In this document: one piece after another, positions 1 through 11,218 of the stretch
Position numbering within the stretch: the stretch's first letter is position 1
Layout of the letters: each line of letters starts with the position of its first letter
Assembly (NCBI RefSeq): GCF_022539315.1
Contig: NC_066337.1
Location: 4,359,234 to 4,423,233, forward strand
DNA from: Serinus canaria
Lineage: Eukaryota; Chordata; Aves; Passeriformes; Fringillidae
Reading direction: 5' to 3'
DNA: 64,000 nt
The notes under the pieces: generated by a model
Databases searched by the model: none
What the model was told of the DNA's origin: nothing
Seen by the model: only the letters and a program-made list of their open reading frames with translations
Program-made: the position numbers and the translations under genes

Positions 1-208
1 GTGTGCACAGGCAGAAGGGGTGAAAAGTCCCAAAAGTGTCTGTGCACAGGCAGAAGGGGTGAAAATACTCCAAAGCTCCAATGCACAGGCAGAGGGGCTG
101 AAAATACCCCAAAAGCTTCTGTGCACAGGCAGAAGGGGGTGAAAAGTTGAAAAGTCCCCAAAAGTGCCTGTGCACAGGCAGAGGGGGGTGAACAGACCCC
201 AAAGCTCC
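1..208. repeat. 40-bp minisatellite, 5 copies, cut by window edge
   Basis: Five head-to-tail copies of a ~40 bp unit begin with TGTGCACAGGCAGA, followed by a G-run, GTGAAAA and a C/A-rich end. Starts are near 2, 41, 80, 120 and 169. The fourth copy is 49 bp because of a small internal duplication (GAAAAGTT). The array begins at the first base, so it probably continues upstream of the window. No coding role is visible. Confidence 0.9.
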
Positions 209-1225
209 TGTCAGAGCAGGGGAGAGGCAAAGGCTAAAGCTGCTCCAACCACCAAGAACCGACTCCATCCCCCACCCGCCTCCCACACAGCCCCAGAAAT
301 AACCTGCAGTCGTTCCTTTCAGTGTGTCTGTGTTGCAGTCAGCTCTTTAATGACTTAAAGGGATCATTTCACTTCGGCATCAAGGTGGATTTTCCAGGGG
401 TTGAGGGGAAGCAGCTCTCCTGCAGCCAATTCCCTGCGTTTTCCTGCAGGCTGTGCAGCTCTCCGTGCCCTGAGCTCCAGGCTGGGGTCTCAGGTAGTCA
501 TTACCCTCATTAAGAGAGAGAAAACCACAGCACAGATGGGTTCAGCAGCTGAATTTAGCATGCAGTAATTCAGTGAGAGAGCGAGGAATGAGAGAATCCT
601 GCCACCCTGCTTGCTGAATATCAGAAGAAATAAAACCACATCTCGTCCTCCTTCTGCTCCTGTTGCTGGTTGCCTCGGGCATTGTGTTTTTGGGGATGGG
701 AATGCACTCAGGGCACAGAGCTGAGCAGAAATGTTTGTGGCAGGATGCTGGGGACATCACTCAGGAAGAGGAGTAGGGAAATTTCATGTTGGAGTTATCC
801 AGGCTCGCTGGGGATGGGAGCATCTGAGTGTTATTAACACAGATCCCTGGGATTGTCTCTCCTTTCCTCCAAAGATTTCTGCAGGGACAACAGCCACACC
901 CTGCTCCAGCTGCTCCCAAAAATTCTGATTTTCATGTCTTTAGCATATCAGTACTTTGCAGTGTTAATTTGGGTTTTATCAGAGGAATATCCTTGAATGT
1001 GTTTTGCTTTTTGTTTTAATGGGCTCTGCTCGTTTTGACCTTGCAAATGGGCAGGAGAGCTGATAAAACTGAATTTTTGCTGGTTTAGCCATCACATCAT
1101 GCCTGAACTCTGAGAGAGAAAACCCAACAAACTTTTGGGGTGGTTTCTGGGCTCACCTTGGTAGGGACAGGACACCCCAAAAAAGGAGAGGATTTCAGCT
1201 GAGACTGCTGGCATCATTTCCCCAC
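209..1225. other. Unique non-coding sequence
   Basis: About 1 kb with no array, no element I recognise and no open frame above about 75 codons. Base composition is mixed. There is a weak T-rich stretch near 990-1020 (TTTTGCTTTTTGTTTTAAT). I see no splice-bounded exon or promoter here. Confidence 0.5.
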
Positions 1226-1322
1226 CCCCCTGAATCATTCCAGTTGGAAAGTTGAGATCACTGAGTCCAATCCTTCCCCTGCACTGCCAGGCCAGCACTG
1301 ATCGTGTCCCCAGGTGCCACAT
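1226..1322 (-). mobile_element. CR1 LINE 3'-end fragment
   Basis: Read on + it runs TGAATCATTCCAGTTGGAAA, then AGTCCAATCC, CACTGCCAGGCC and AGGTGCCACATCCACA, in the order of an inverted avian CR1 3' end (family knowledge from memory). The fragment is short, 5'-truncated and diverged, with no coding potential. It ends where an AT-rich block begins. Confidence 0.7.
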
Positions 1323-1324
1323 CC

Positions 1325-1617
1325 ACAGGGACTTCTTGTTGTTTAGATTTTTTTTTTAAGATTTTCTAAGTTTTTTGATGTTTACATTTTCGTAACGAAC
1401 TTTTTTTACATCCTTTATGTAAATAACTTCTAGGTTTGTATTCTTTAATGGAGGATTTGATAGACTGTTTATTTGTCTAAGTTTTATTGGAGAGGTGGCA
1501 CTTTCACCCTCCAATCCACTGTTACTTTTAGAAATCTGTAAATGTTAGAATTAGAAATTAAAAACTTTTACTTTGAAAAGAGCAGTTTCGTGTCCTATAG
1601 TGAATTATCTTTTATAA
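1325..1617. other. AT-rich block, possible ancient retroelement remnant
   Basis: About 290 bp of strongly AT-rich sequence contrasts sharply with its GC-balanced neighbours. It starts in a T/A run near 1348 and ends near TTATCTTTTATAATTC. It lies between a minus-strand CR1 piece (1226-1322) and a plus-strand CR1 tail (1640-1724), as an inserted element would. I cannot name a family and see no clear target duplication, so the origin is inference only. Confidence 0.3.
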
Positions 1618-1639
1618 TTCCACCTCCACGAGGGGAACA

Positions 1640-1724
1640 AACCCATGATTTAGTGCTGGCCATCCACCCAGGGCTTGGAACAAACCTTTAAGGCTCCTTC
1701 CAGCCCAAAGCATTCCGTGGTTCT
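1640..1724 (+). mobile_element. CR1 LINE 3'-end fragment
   Basis: The stretch ends with CTTTAAGGCTCCTTCCAGCC, then CAAAGCATTCCGTGGTTCTG, a clear variant of the avian CR1 terminus (AAGGTCCCTTCCAACCCAAA, then CCATTCTATGATTCTATG). It is in plus orientation and truncated to under 100 bp. The usual 8-bp tail repeat is not expanded. Confidence 0.75.
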
Positions 1725-2251
1725 GGGGCAGGCAGAAGTTTGGGATGCTCTGGGGGTGTCCCCCTGTGGGGATAACTCCCCTCAGCCCTGTGGTCTGTGA
1801 CATTTGGGGACTCCTGCCCTGGGAGAGTTTCCTCCTGGCAGCTGAGTAGGAAACATTCCAAGAACCACTTCCTGTGCTCTCAGGGGGGCAGGATGAAAGC
1901 TGCTGTGAGTTTTGCATTTCTCGGAGCCCTGAAAGGCTGAGCAGAGAGCAAACAGCACGTGGCACTTGCTGTGTGACCAGAGGGAATCTCCTGATCTTTA
2001 CAGCACAACTAAAATGCAGTTCCAGCCCCCAGGCTGACAATTCCCCACAACACCCCCAGACAGACCCCAGAGCAGTCACCCAAAATTCTCTTTTGAACCC
2101 CTGAGCAGGGTGCCAGCTCCCACCTCAGCTTGCCTGGGACAAAGCAGGGAGGCAGCTGAGCCCTGGCAGCCTCGCTGCCCTCCTGGGGGGCAGATGGCAG
2201 CTTGGCAGGGGGGTCACATCTGCTCAGAACTAACAGGGGGCTGCTTCTTCC
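1725..2251. other. Unique non-coding sequence
   Basis: About 530 bp of GC-balanced sequence with no recognisable element. A 155-codon minus-strand frame (1612-2079) runs through it and into the CR1 tail. It shows no domain and is best explained by chance. Confidence 0.45.
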
Positions 2252-2254
2252 AGT

Positions 2255-2845
2255 GCTCCATCCTCCTCCACAGGAGCAATCCATCCAGCCTCACTAAACC
2301 ATCATTATGCCACCAAACCATGGCACAACCCAACAGGCAAGGGACTGAAATGTGACTGGGGTAAAAACACCCATTAAAAATGACACTACCTATGACACCA
2401 CCTATGACACCACCTACATCCCCCAACCCCCTCTCAAATAAACCGAGCTGTTTACTCTATTTTCTCATGGTTTTAGTCAGCTTAGGAACAGAACTCTGTG
2501 CTGCTCACAGCCCAGGATATGCAGGGTGGGAGATGCCCTGACTTTTGTTCAGATCTTTGCTCCATCCTTCTCCACAGGAACAAACCATCCATCCTCACCA
2601 AACCATGGCTCAAGTCAACAGTCAAGGGGCTGAAGTGTGATGGGGCTAAAAAAACCCCTCAAAAACATTAAAAATGACACCACCTATGACACCACCTACA
2701 TCCCCCAACCCCTGTCAAATAAACAGAGCTGTTTACTCTATTTTCTCATGGTTTTAGTCAGCTTAGGAGCTGAACTCTGTGCTGCTCACAGCCAGGCTGC
2801 CCAGGAATGCTGAAACATGCAGGGTGGGAGATGCCCTGATGTCCT
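2255..2845. repeat. Tandem duplication of a ~300-bp segment
   Basis: Two direct copies (about 2255-2545 and 2559-2845) share GCTCCATCCT, TCCACAGGA, the block TGACACCACCTACATCCCCC, TTTTCTCATGGTTTTAGTCA and GCAGGGTGGGAGATGCCCTG. The offset shifts from 304 to about 281 and back to about 298 bp because of small indels. A short internal repeat, CTATGACACCAC, occurs more often in copy 1. I do not recognise the duplicated unit as a known element. Confidence 0.9.
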
Positions 2846-3130
2846 TCAGCCTCGTCCTTCAGCCCCAGGCTGCTGTTTGTTCACTCAATCCCTGCCCTGA
2901 AGTGCTCCCAGCTCAAACAGAGGAGGGAACAAACAGCCCATGGGACAGAGGATGGAACGATCCATCTCTGGGACCTCCTAACTCCTGGACCAAGCACCAT
3001 TTGCATCAAATTGTGCATCAGATGATGGTGCTCCCATCATTATGATCCCATCCAATATTCCTGGATTCCTGTTGTGTTGGGAAAGAGGTTCTGTGCTTAA
3101 ACCTGACAATGATGGTTCTCTTTGCAGGAG

Positions 3131-3338
3131 AATTGTGCCTCCAAGTTTCTGGGCTTGAGCAGGTGCAGGTGGGATCTGTGTGAGCCTGAGATCAGCTCAG
3201 GTGGGCAGGGCATGGTGCTAACAGTGCCAGGGTTGTGGCTTTGATCCCTCTCTGATTCATGGAAGAGTTGGGCTCCAAGATTTGTGGGTCCCTCCCAACT
3301 CAGAGCATGCTGTGACTCTGCGATTGGATATTCTTTTT
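3131..3338 (+). mobile_element. tRNA-Ile/CR1 SINE (TguSINE1-like), copy 1
   Basis: From about 3184 the sequence follows a tRNA-Ile gene: an A-box-like CAGCTCAGGTGG, then GGCATGGTGCTAAC for the anticodon arm, then a B-box-like GGCTTTGATCC. The tail AAGAGTTGGGCTCC, GTGGGTCCCTCCCAACTCAG and TGCTGTGACTCTG is a CR1 3' end. A tRNA-Ile head on a CR1 tail describes the songbird SINE TguSINE1 (family knowledge from memory). The anticodon loop has lost bases, so it cannot serve as a tRNA gene. Confidence 0.75.
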
Positions 3339-3546
3339 AATTGTGCCTCCAAGTTTCTGGGCTTGAGCAGGTGCAGGAGGGATTTGTCTGAGCCTGGATC
3401 AGCTCAGGTGGTCAGGGCATGGTGCTAACAGTGCCAGGGTTGTGGCTTTGATCCCTCTCTGATTCATGGAAGAGTTGGGCTCCAAGATCCTTGTGGGTCC
3501 CTCCCAGCTCAGAGCATGCTGTGACTGTGATTGGACATTCTGGGAT
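3339..3546 (+). mobile_element. tRNA-Ile/CR1 SINE (TguSINE1-like), copy 2
   Basis: This is a near-identical second copy, exactly 208 bp downstream of the first. It begins again with AATTGTGCCTCCAAGTTTCT and contains the same A-box-like and B-box-like blocks (about 3399-3460) and the CR1-type tail with CCTTGTGGGTCCCTCCCAGC. Because the non-SINE leader before the tRNA head is duplicated as well, this is a tandem duplication of an inserted SINE, not two insertions. Confidence 0.75.
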
Positions 3547-5631
3547 TCTGCAGTTGCAGATATTTGCTTTAGCTGTTTGTCTGGGCACTTCTGACAGTCC
3601 ATGGACAGCAATACAGACTTTTAGGGCACAATCCACTGCATCCAAAGCTGTGGCATCCAAAATCATCACATGACAGTGCAGCCATTCCTGGATTGCTTCC
3701 CTTCCACCTCCAGTTCACCATCAGCCACCCAAGAACAGCTCAGCTCAGAACCCAAGGAATTTGGGAGTTTGGGAATTTGGGATTGGTTTGTATCCCACTG
3801 CACCAGGGCTCTCTAGCTGGTTGATAACTCTGCTCATCCCAGGGCTGGCTCAGAGCAGAGCCACATCCCTGCACTGCCTGAGAACAATTTATAATAATTT
3901 CTGGGGTGTTCCAGCAAGGCAGAGCTCAGAGTGTGTGACAGTGAAGGGTGGCAGGCTGGCAGCCAGGAGAGCAGAGCAACACCAGGCAGATCACACTCTC
4001 ACACTGATGTTCAGATAATTTTCTTATCTGAAAGGGGGAAGGGGGATTTCCCACTTCTGCTAAATGCCTTTTGGCTCGCCATCAAGAGGGAATTAAGCTC
4101 AACAAAACCCACCCAGATCCTGCCTGCAGTAACTTGTGTCCTCAGATCTCTCCTCTCCCTTCAAAAATCAGTAAGATTGAACTCCAGATTTTAAACTGTA
4201 CTTGTTATGATTTAATTGCAACCTCTGCTGCCATTGATTTCCCACGTGTCTTTGCAATATCATCTCTGAAATCTGCATTGCCCTCCTGCTCACAGCAAGG
4301 AAATGCCCAGCCCAGATGAACCATGGCTCTGTTAATCCCTCCTGATAGCCAAGGTTTAAATCTATCTGACCCACCTGTCAAAACTTACACCAAGATTAAT
4401 GACTAAACTCCTCCAGATGCATTTGAGAGAGTTCAGGCCCTGTCCCTGCTTCCTCCAAGGTCTCTCAGTAGAAATTTAAGAGCAGCACCCACACGAGTGC
4501 TGGAGGAATAGAGGGCTCAGATTATCTGTGGGGAGAGAGGCAAAGCAGAAAATCTGACTTTATTTCACCAACAAAACTCAGTCCTCTCTGCTGAACCAGA
4601 ACTCAGCTTTGGATGCTTCTAGATATGGCTTAAGCCACCTAAAATGAAAGCTCAGGAGCTTTGGGCATCCTCTGGAGTTGATGCAGATCTTTCTTCAGAC
4701 AGCCTGAGGTCTGAGCTGAAGAGTTTTTGTGCTCAAAACCAGCAGCAAACCCTCTGGAAGATGGTGCACTGAGTGGTGTTTACTGGCACATGTTGTGTAA
4801 AGTACAAATGCTTTAAGAGAGAAAATCACAATTAGGATTGGCTGACAGAAACCTTAATTAACGTGCAAAGGTCTGATTTTATTCATCAGGCTCCTACAAG
4901 TGTGGTCAGCAAGACCTACCCATGTCTTGTAGGACAGGTTTGTGTTTCCAGGGCAGCTTTTGCACACAATTTCCTGGTGGCTGAATCATTTCACCCCACA
5001 GACCCTCCACCATAACTCAGGGGGTTTCAGATGCACTTTTCAGTTTTATGGCGTGATGTTTCTTGTCACGCTTTGTGTTCTTTCCCAAACCAGCAAGCTC
5101 TCATGGTTTCTACTTCTAATTCTGATGGTTTGTGCTGTAGAGGGGAAAAAATACAGAAGACAGCAAACCACACATTGGCCACAAATGGCTGCTTCACTTC
5201 AAATATCTCCTGTGTGTGGATAAATGTCTGGGCATAGACTGAAAAAATGTATTTTCTGTGTATTCTCACAGCTAGCAGCCCTCAGGACCCTCAGGGATGT
5301 TCAGCATTCCAGATCTGTGGGGCTGGGATAGATTTTCAACTGCCTCAGGATGTTTTGGGGGAGCTGGAGAGTGTCAGGAGTGCTGCAGGGGTGGAAGGAG
5401 CCTTTTCCTTCCCCTGCCCAGGTTCAGGAGGGCAGAGGGGTCAAAGTGCCCCTGTGCTGGGTCCTGACAGCTTCCCTGGGACTGGGAGGAGGCAGAGCAG
5501 GGGGAAAACCCCAAATATCAGTGCTGGGGTGGAAGGAGGGACCTCCACTGTCTGCTACCCCTCTCTTGTGGCTTGTACAGATCGTGGAGGTGCTGAGAGG
5601 TCAGAAGGGATTCAAGGAACCAGAAGAAGCA
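3547..5631. other. Unique non-coding sequence
   Basis: About 2.1 kb without arrays or recognisable elements. Open frames are all under 100 codons and overlap on both strands with no preferred frame. An AT-leaning patch lies near 4790-4880. Nothing suggests exons. Confidence 0.45.
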
Positions 5632-5694
5632 GTGTGCAAGTTTTAGAATTGCTCTGGACTTTCATAAGTCAGAGAAGCTCTAAAACTTGCACAC
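5632..5694. repeat. 63-nt near-perfect inverted repeat (hairpin)
   Basis: Arm 1 (5632-5661) starts GTGTGCAAGTTTTAGA and arm 2 (5666-5694) ends TCTAAAACTTGCACAC. The outer 16 bp pair perfectly. The inner 13-14 bp pair with three mismatches and one bulge around a 4-nt loop (TCAT). Total length and stem length resemble a pre-miRNA or a template-switch palindrome. It lies 63 bp upstream of a 10-bp minisatellite. Nothing in the sequence shows that it is transcribed. Confidence 0.85.
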
Positions 5695-5756
5695 TTCAGG
5701 AGAAGGAGAATTGTTCCTCTCCTTTGAGAGCGTCACAAAGAGCGGGGGAGAGGAAG

Positions 5757-6000
5757 ACACAAAAATCCACAAAAATCCACAAAATTCCACAGAAATCCAC
5801 AAAATTCCACAGAAATCCACAAAAATCCACAAAAAATCCACAGAAATCCATAAAATTCCACAAAATTCCACAAAATTCCACAAAAAATCCACAGAAATCC
5901 ACAAAAATCCAAAAAAATCCACAAAAATCCATAAAATTCCACAGAAATCCACAAAAATCCATAGAAATCCACAAAATTCCACAGAATTCCACAGAAATCC
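5757..6000. repeat. 10-bp minisatellite (ACAAAAATCC)
   Basis: About 24 copies of a 10-bp unit come in three main variants: ACAAAAATCC, ACAAAATTCC and ACAGAAATCC, with occasional 11-bp or shortened units. One strand is almost free of G. The array keeps several frames open on both strands, giving repetitive pseudo-proteins. These are products of the repeat. Confidence 0.95.
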
Positions 6001-6517
6001 TGTATTTCAAAGCTCTTTTCACCCAGGCTGGGCCTGCAGCCAGATCAGCTGCCAGCAGAGCAGTGCTGTGACCCAGCTGACCCCAGAAATAACCTCTGCT
6101 GGCAGATTTACTGCTCCACTTCCCTGACCTTTGTTTCCTGCCCCAGCAGGAACAGTTTCCTGCTGTGCTCCTGGGAGAGGGGAGGGATGGACAGAGCCAG
6201 CCAGGGAATGTTCCTGGGCTGTGTTCAGTGCCCTGAGCCACCATTCCATGGGAAGGTGAGATTCTGCCAGAGCAGAGACCCTGGGAAGGGCAAATTCTGC
6301 ACAAACCCCCTGGCAGAGCTGGGGAGCAGGGCTGGAAGAGTTGTTGTGGTGGGGAGGAAAGGATCCACGTGTTCCCAGGGTGCTGAACCATCCCTGGGGA
6401 GGGCTGGGAGCTCCCAGTGCCCGTGGCCACCTCCACTTCTGCTCTTGGTGCTCCCCAAAACTCTGCAGAGGGGTCCCCTGGCACAGGGAGCCTGCTGGGG
6501 TGGCAGGGGTGCCCACA
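6001..6517. other. Unique non-coding sequence between two arrays
   Basis: About 520 bp of GC-balanced sequence. Open frames running through it belong mostly to the flanking arrays. No element recognised. Confidence 0.4.
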
Positions 6518-6940
6518 GGGGTTCAGAGCCTCCTGAAGCTCAGACCCAGAGTGAATTCAGGGCTCCCTGCAGACTCTGAGCAGGGCAGGGGTTTCAGAGC
6601 CTCCTGACATCCAGACCCAGAGTGAATTCAGGGCTCCCTGCAGACTTTGGCATGGCCAGGGGTTCAGAGCCTCTTGAATATCAACCCCGAGTGAATTCAG
6701 GGCTCCCTGCAGACTCTGAGCAGGGCCAGGGGTTCAGAGCCTCCTGAAGCTCAGACCCAGAGTGAATTCAGGGCTCCCTGCAGACTCTGAGCAGTGCCAG
6801 GGGTTCAGAGCCACCTGAAGCTCAGACCCAGAGTGAATTCAGGGCTCCCTGCAGACTCTGAGCAGGGCCAGGGGTTCAGAGCCTCCTGAATATCAAACCC
6901 AGAGTGAATTCAGGGCTCCCTGCAGACTCTGAGCAGTGCC
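6518..6940. repeat. 71-bp minisatellite, 6 copies
   Basis: Six copies of a 71-bp unit run from GGGGTTCAGAGCCTCCTGAA through CAGACCCAGAGTGAATTCAG to GACTCTGAGCAGGGCCA. Each carries an EcoRI-type GAATTC. Copies 2 and 3 differ most. Unit 3 has CTTGAATATC in place of the CTGAAGCTC region, and the last copy shares that variant. The alternation suggests copying between units. Confidence 0.95.
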
Positions 6941-8816
6941 ACCAAGGCACAGCAGCCTCTGAGGACTGGGCTGGCTGGGTGTTTGCTGTGTGGACACCTG
7001 CAGGGTGGGGAAGTGACTCTGTTCTTAACCAGCTCGCTCAGGGAGGCAGAAACAAAATATTCCTTTAGCTCAGACTGTGCCTTTCGCGGAGATCAATGGC
7101 CTGAAAATGGATGTTTAGGGCTGTGCTAAATCAGAACCTACAAATCCTTCTCTGCATGCCCCAAGAGATCCCACCCAGCCACCAGCACAGGAGATTCACT
7201 GTCACCAAGGGCTGCAAACATCACCTTCCCTCCCCAGCCTGGCCTTCTGACCTGCTGCCAATCTCCTGGCCAGGCTGATCAGGTTTCCAGAGCTGCCTGG
7301 GATGTCAGCAGCACACAAGGCAGGAAAATCAATGCTTGCAAAAGCTGCAGAGTGCAAGGGAAGGATTCCTCTCTGAGCCAGGCCAGAGCAAGGGGAGGGA
7401 GCTCTGGTGGCCATTGATTTCTGAGGGAGAGGAGCTGCATCTCTGGCTGGCCTTGAAAATGAGTTGGTTAAAGGTAAAAGCAAAAATAAATAAAAATCCA
7501 TGCTGGCTCAGGGAAGGTGATTGTGGCTGTGGATGAGGCTCCAGCTCTAATGGGGAGGATTGAGAGGGGCTGTGCTGCAGACACAGGAGTGCCGTGAGAA
7601 ACGAGACGGGGAGAGCTGATAAGGAGAATGAAGAACTTCCTTTGATTACTGCCTCTCGTTTCCTCTAGTGCAATCTGCATCTTGAAAGAAAGCTCTTGTG
7701 CTGCTTGTTAGATCCCCCTCCACGTGGTTAGAAGATCTTAAGCAGCAGCACTGAAAGAGAAAGGTTAACCTGAACCAGGGAGAATATAAACCTGGTTTTT
7801 GGGTTTTTTTCCTGAATTATCAGATGCAACATAACACTGCAGGTACAAGAGGAGCCAGCTCAGATATGCAGCCAAATCTGGCAGGCAGGAAAGTGCAAAA
7901 CCTGGCTGTGGGAGCAGCCAGGACAGTGCTGAGAGAATCACCAAGGAGGGGAAGGAACTGTTGTCTGGATGCCTGAACACTTTTTAACATCTAGCCACTG
8001 AAAACAACTCCTGAATTCCCAGATTCTGTCAGGGATCCCATCCCAGGCTGCGTGCTTAAATGGGACCGGTGCTTTGGCTTTGGACAGGGGACAGGCTGAC
8101 GAGCCAGGAGCAGGGGCAGATTTTGGATGCTCCCATTTCAGCCCTGAAGGGTTCTGGAGGAGGGCAGGATGCACCTGGCAGAGCTCACTCACACCTGCTC
8201 TGCCGCGTGGAAACCCGAAAAACTGACAGCCAGTCTGGAAAACAGAAGCTTCATCCTTCTGTCCTTGCACTCCCCTCGCTGTGGAGGGGGGGTGGAGATA
8301 ACACTTATCACACCCTGCTGATGGCAGAAAAGCTGCTGGAAACTTCTCTGCCTTCCTCACCCTGCAGGGAAGGCAGAGCAGCCTCAGCTCCTCCAGGGCA
8401 GTGTCTGTGCTCAAAACCCTGCTCCTCCACCAGCAGAGGAGGGCCCAGCAGTGAGCAGAGCCAGGGGATGGAATTGCACATTTCAGCCCAAACAGGATGC
8501 ACCAAAAACCCTCCCTGACCAGCACCCAGAGGAAATGAAATGAGAGCCACAGATAAGGGAATGGAGCAGCTCTGCTGTGGGATGGCCTCAGCTCACGGTA
8601 ACTCCAGCACCAAGGGGATCCCAGCAGAGTCCCCCCTGCACTGGACTGAAAACCAAAACTGCTCCAAGGCTGTGCTGAGTGACCCTGGAGCTGCTCGTGT
8701 GCTTGAGCTTGAGCAGCACCTCAGGATCCTCTGTCACCAAAATCCATCCTGGGTTCATCTGGCAAGGTGGGATCACATGTGGGGAACTGGGAGCATTCCC
8801 TCTGCCCAACTTGGCC
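6941..8816. other. Unique non-coding sequence
   Basis: About 1.9 kb with no array. Open frames reach 195 codons on minus (7938-8525) and 152 on plus over the same bases. Such overlap of unrelated frames in moderately GC-rich DNA is expected by chance. A short AT-rich patch lies at 7470-7500. Confidence 0.4.
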
Positions 8817-9365
8817 TAAACTCCAAAAACGACAGGAATATTTATCCCTTAAAGATCCCCCAGCAGCTCCCAAAGCCAGCTGGGATGCTGCTGATATTCC
8901 CTGCTTGTTTTACCACCACCACCACCACAAAAGCCTCAGTTTCCAGGAATTTTCATTGCAAGAACTTGTCTCTGCTTTGACTCACACCTTGAAAACTTTG
9001 CCCCGAACTCCAAAAATGACAGCAATATTTATCCTTTAAACATCCCCCAGCAGCTCCCAAACCCAGCTGGGATGCTGCTGATATTCCCTGCTTGTTTTAC
9101 CACCATCACCATCACCACCACAAAAGCCTTGCAAAGCCTTGCAAAAACTTGTCTCTGCTTTGACTCACACCTTGAAGACTTTGCCCCAAACTCCAAAGAT
9201 GACAGGAATATTTAACCCTTAAACATCCCCGAGGAGCTCCCAAACCCAGCTGGGATGCTGCTGATATTCCCTGCTTGTTTTACCACCACCACCACCACAA
9301 AAGCCTCATTTTCCAGGAATTTTCATTGCAAGAACTTGTCTCTGCTTTGACTCACACCTTGAAGC
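8817..9365. repeat. 182-bp tandem repeat, 3 copies
   Basis: Three direct copies of about 182 bp begin near 8817, 9002 and 9184. Each contains AACTCCAAAAATGACAG, AATATTTA, CAGCTGGGATGCTGCTGATA, TTCCCTGCTTGTTTTACCAC, a CCA/ACC triplet run and GTCTCTGCTTTGACTCACAC. Copy 2 has an interrupted triplet run and lacks the TTTCCAGGAATTTTCATTG part. The triplet run reads as histidines in one frame, which is incidental. Confidence 0.95.
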
Positions 9366-11218
9366 AAAGGGACAATTATCTAATCACAACACTCAATCCC
9401 GTTTTCGTAAGCTCATCTGAATTGTTCAACTGCTTCAGATCCTTCAGTGATCAGAGAGATCTTCCACAAATAAACTCTCTGCGTGCTCCTGACACTCAGA
9501 GCCAACGTGCTGCAAGCCAGGGGAAGATAAAGCAGCAAGGAAAAAGGATTGCTTCCTCACCATCCCTGACATCCAGGCCAAGACACCACAAAATTGCATG
9601 TCTGTCACCGAAATGAAAGTCACAGCAAAGGTCCTGCAAGGTTTGGGGGTGTGCTGCAGCAAAACTGAAATAATATCCTGTGGGTGGAGGGGTGAGGTGG
9701 ATGCCTGGAACAGCAGCTGATTTCCACCTCAGAGCACATCCTGGGGTTATTTATGGCCTGATGGCAAATCCAAATCACCCAGTGCTGCCAGAGCCTCTCT
9801 TCGTGTCCTCAGGCAAAAACCTGAAAATGCTTTCAAGCTCAAGGAGGAGTTTAATTTGCAGAGACTCTGAGCATCCCTCAGCCAAGGCTTCCCAGAGTGG
9901 CTCCTGGCCTCAGCTCATCCCTCCTGGACCTCCACTAAGGCCTTGCTGGACACAGCAAAGCCCTCAGCTCTCACAATTTGTCCTTTCAGTGAATAAACCC
10001 AAACCCCAGCAGCACAACTTCCTCCCATGTGCTGCTAAGTTGGATTTTTAGGGGATTTTTTTTTTGGCTTTTGGTGATCCAGGGGGGAATCCTGCCCTTT
10101 TTGTGGTCCAGACACAACTCCTGTGCCCCATCACTGTCCCAGCTCACATCTTTGATGGATTCATCCTCCAGGACACCTGTGAGACAGGGAGTTACTGCTC
10201 TCCTGAAGCCAAAAGTGCAGCAGCCTCCCCTTGGAGCTGGCTGTGGCTCCAGGAACCAGGGAAGATGGGTTTGTTCTGCTCAGTTGTGTGGCTCATTTCA
10301 GCTTCCTGTGAGATCTGAGAAGGTTTTCCAGTGACTTTTTGCAGTCAGAAAGGCTAAACCAGCCCTGTGAGTGTCCTCCCCACTCCCAGAGAAGTCCAAG
10401 GGGGTTTTGGGTGCTGGGTTTGGGTTGGGTGCTCTGGCACTCCCTGCTCTCCTCCCTCCCCAGGCCTGCACAGCCCCCCTGGCTGTCAGGAGGGGCTGAG
10501 GTGACAGCTCTGCCATCCTTCCCCCCCCCAGAACTGCTGACAGCAAATCTGTCAAACTCCTGAGCTGTCATGCAGGGAAATCCCATGGCACCTCAGCAAA
10601 GCTCCTGCTCCTCTGCTTGGAGAGGCAGCAGCAGCTCCAGGAGGATTTTATCTGCATTTGTCATGGAGATTGGTGGGGGGTGAGCAGAGGGAGGAAATGT
10701 TAAGGCACGGCAATCCTGTCCCCATGCTTTGTGACCCCAGAATTTCCTGCCAAACCCAGCCCTGCCAGCCTCCCTGGGGCTCTTTGCCACATTTCTGTGA
10801 AATTCCTCATTCCCCCCCTCTCCTGTTGTCACATTTTCTCCAGGCAGCCTCAGCCCTGCCCTTTGAGTGTTCCCTTTGCAGCAGATGGGGCTCTCTGAAC
10901 ACCCAGGAGGAGCAAAGGAATCAGCAGCTGCTCCCTGGAGCTGCCCAGGAGGAGATGGAAAGGATCTCAGCAGGCCCCGTGCCCTGGGTCAGGCTGAGTC
11001 ACTGCAGAAGCCTGGCAGGACACAGCCAGGGTGAAGAGCAAATTCCTCCACGTGGGAGGCACTTCCAGAGGAGTTACAGGCTGTGCCAGGAAAAGCTGGC
11101 AGATTTCAGCAGGAATATCTGAGTGCAGCTGAATCCCAGCACACTCTGCACTTCCCAGCACCTCATCCTTCCCCCTGGAATTCCCAGGGGCTGGAAGGGC
11201 TGTGATCTCAGGGAGGAT
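9366..11218. other. Unique non-coding sequence
   Basis: About 1.85 kb. It includes a T run near 10058-10067 and a C run near 10523-10530. Open frames of up to 154 codons (10658-11122) occur with no domain, no codon bias that I can see and competing frames on the other strand. Confidence 0.4.

Noticed and set aside
3184..3260. tRNA-Ile gene
   Set aside because: The anticodon arm is shortened, the acceptor stem is not paired and it is fused to a CR1 tail: a SINE head.
8919..8937. CACCAC run reading as a histidine tag
   Set aside because: Present in each copy of a 182-bp genomic repeat; not a vector trace.
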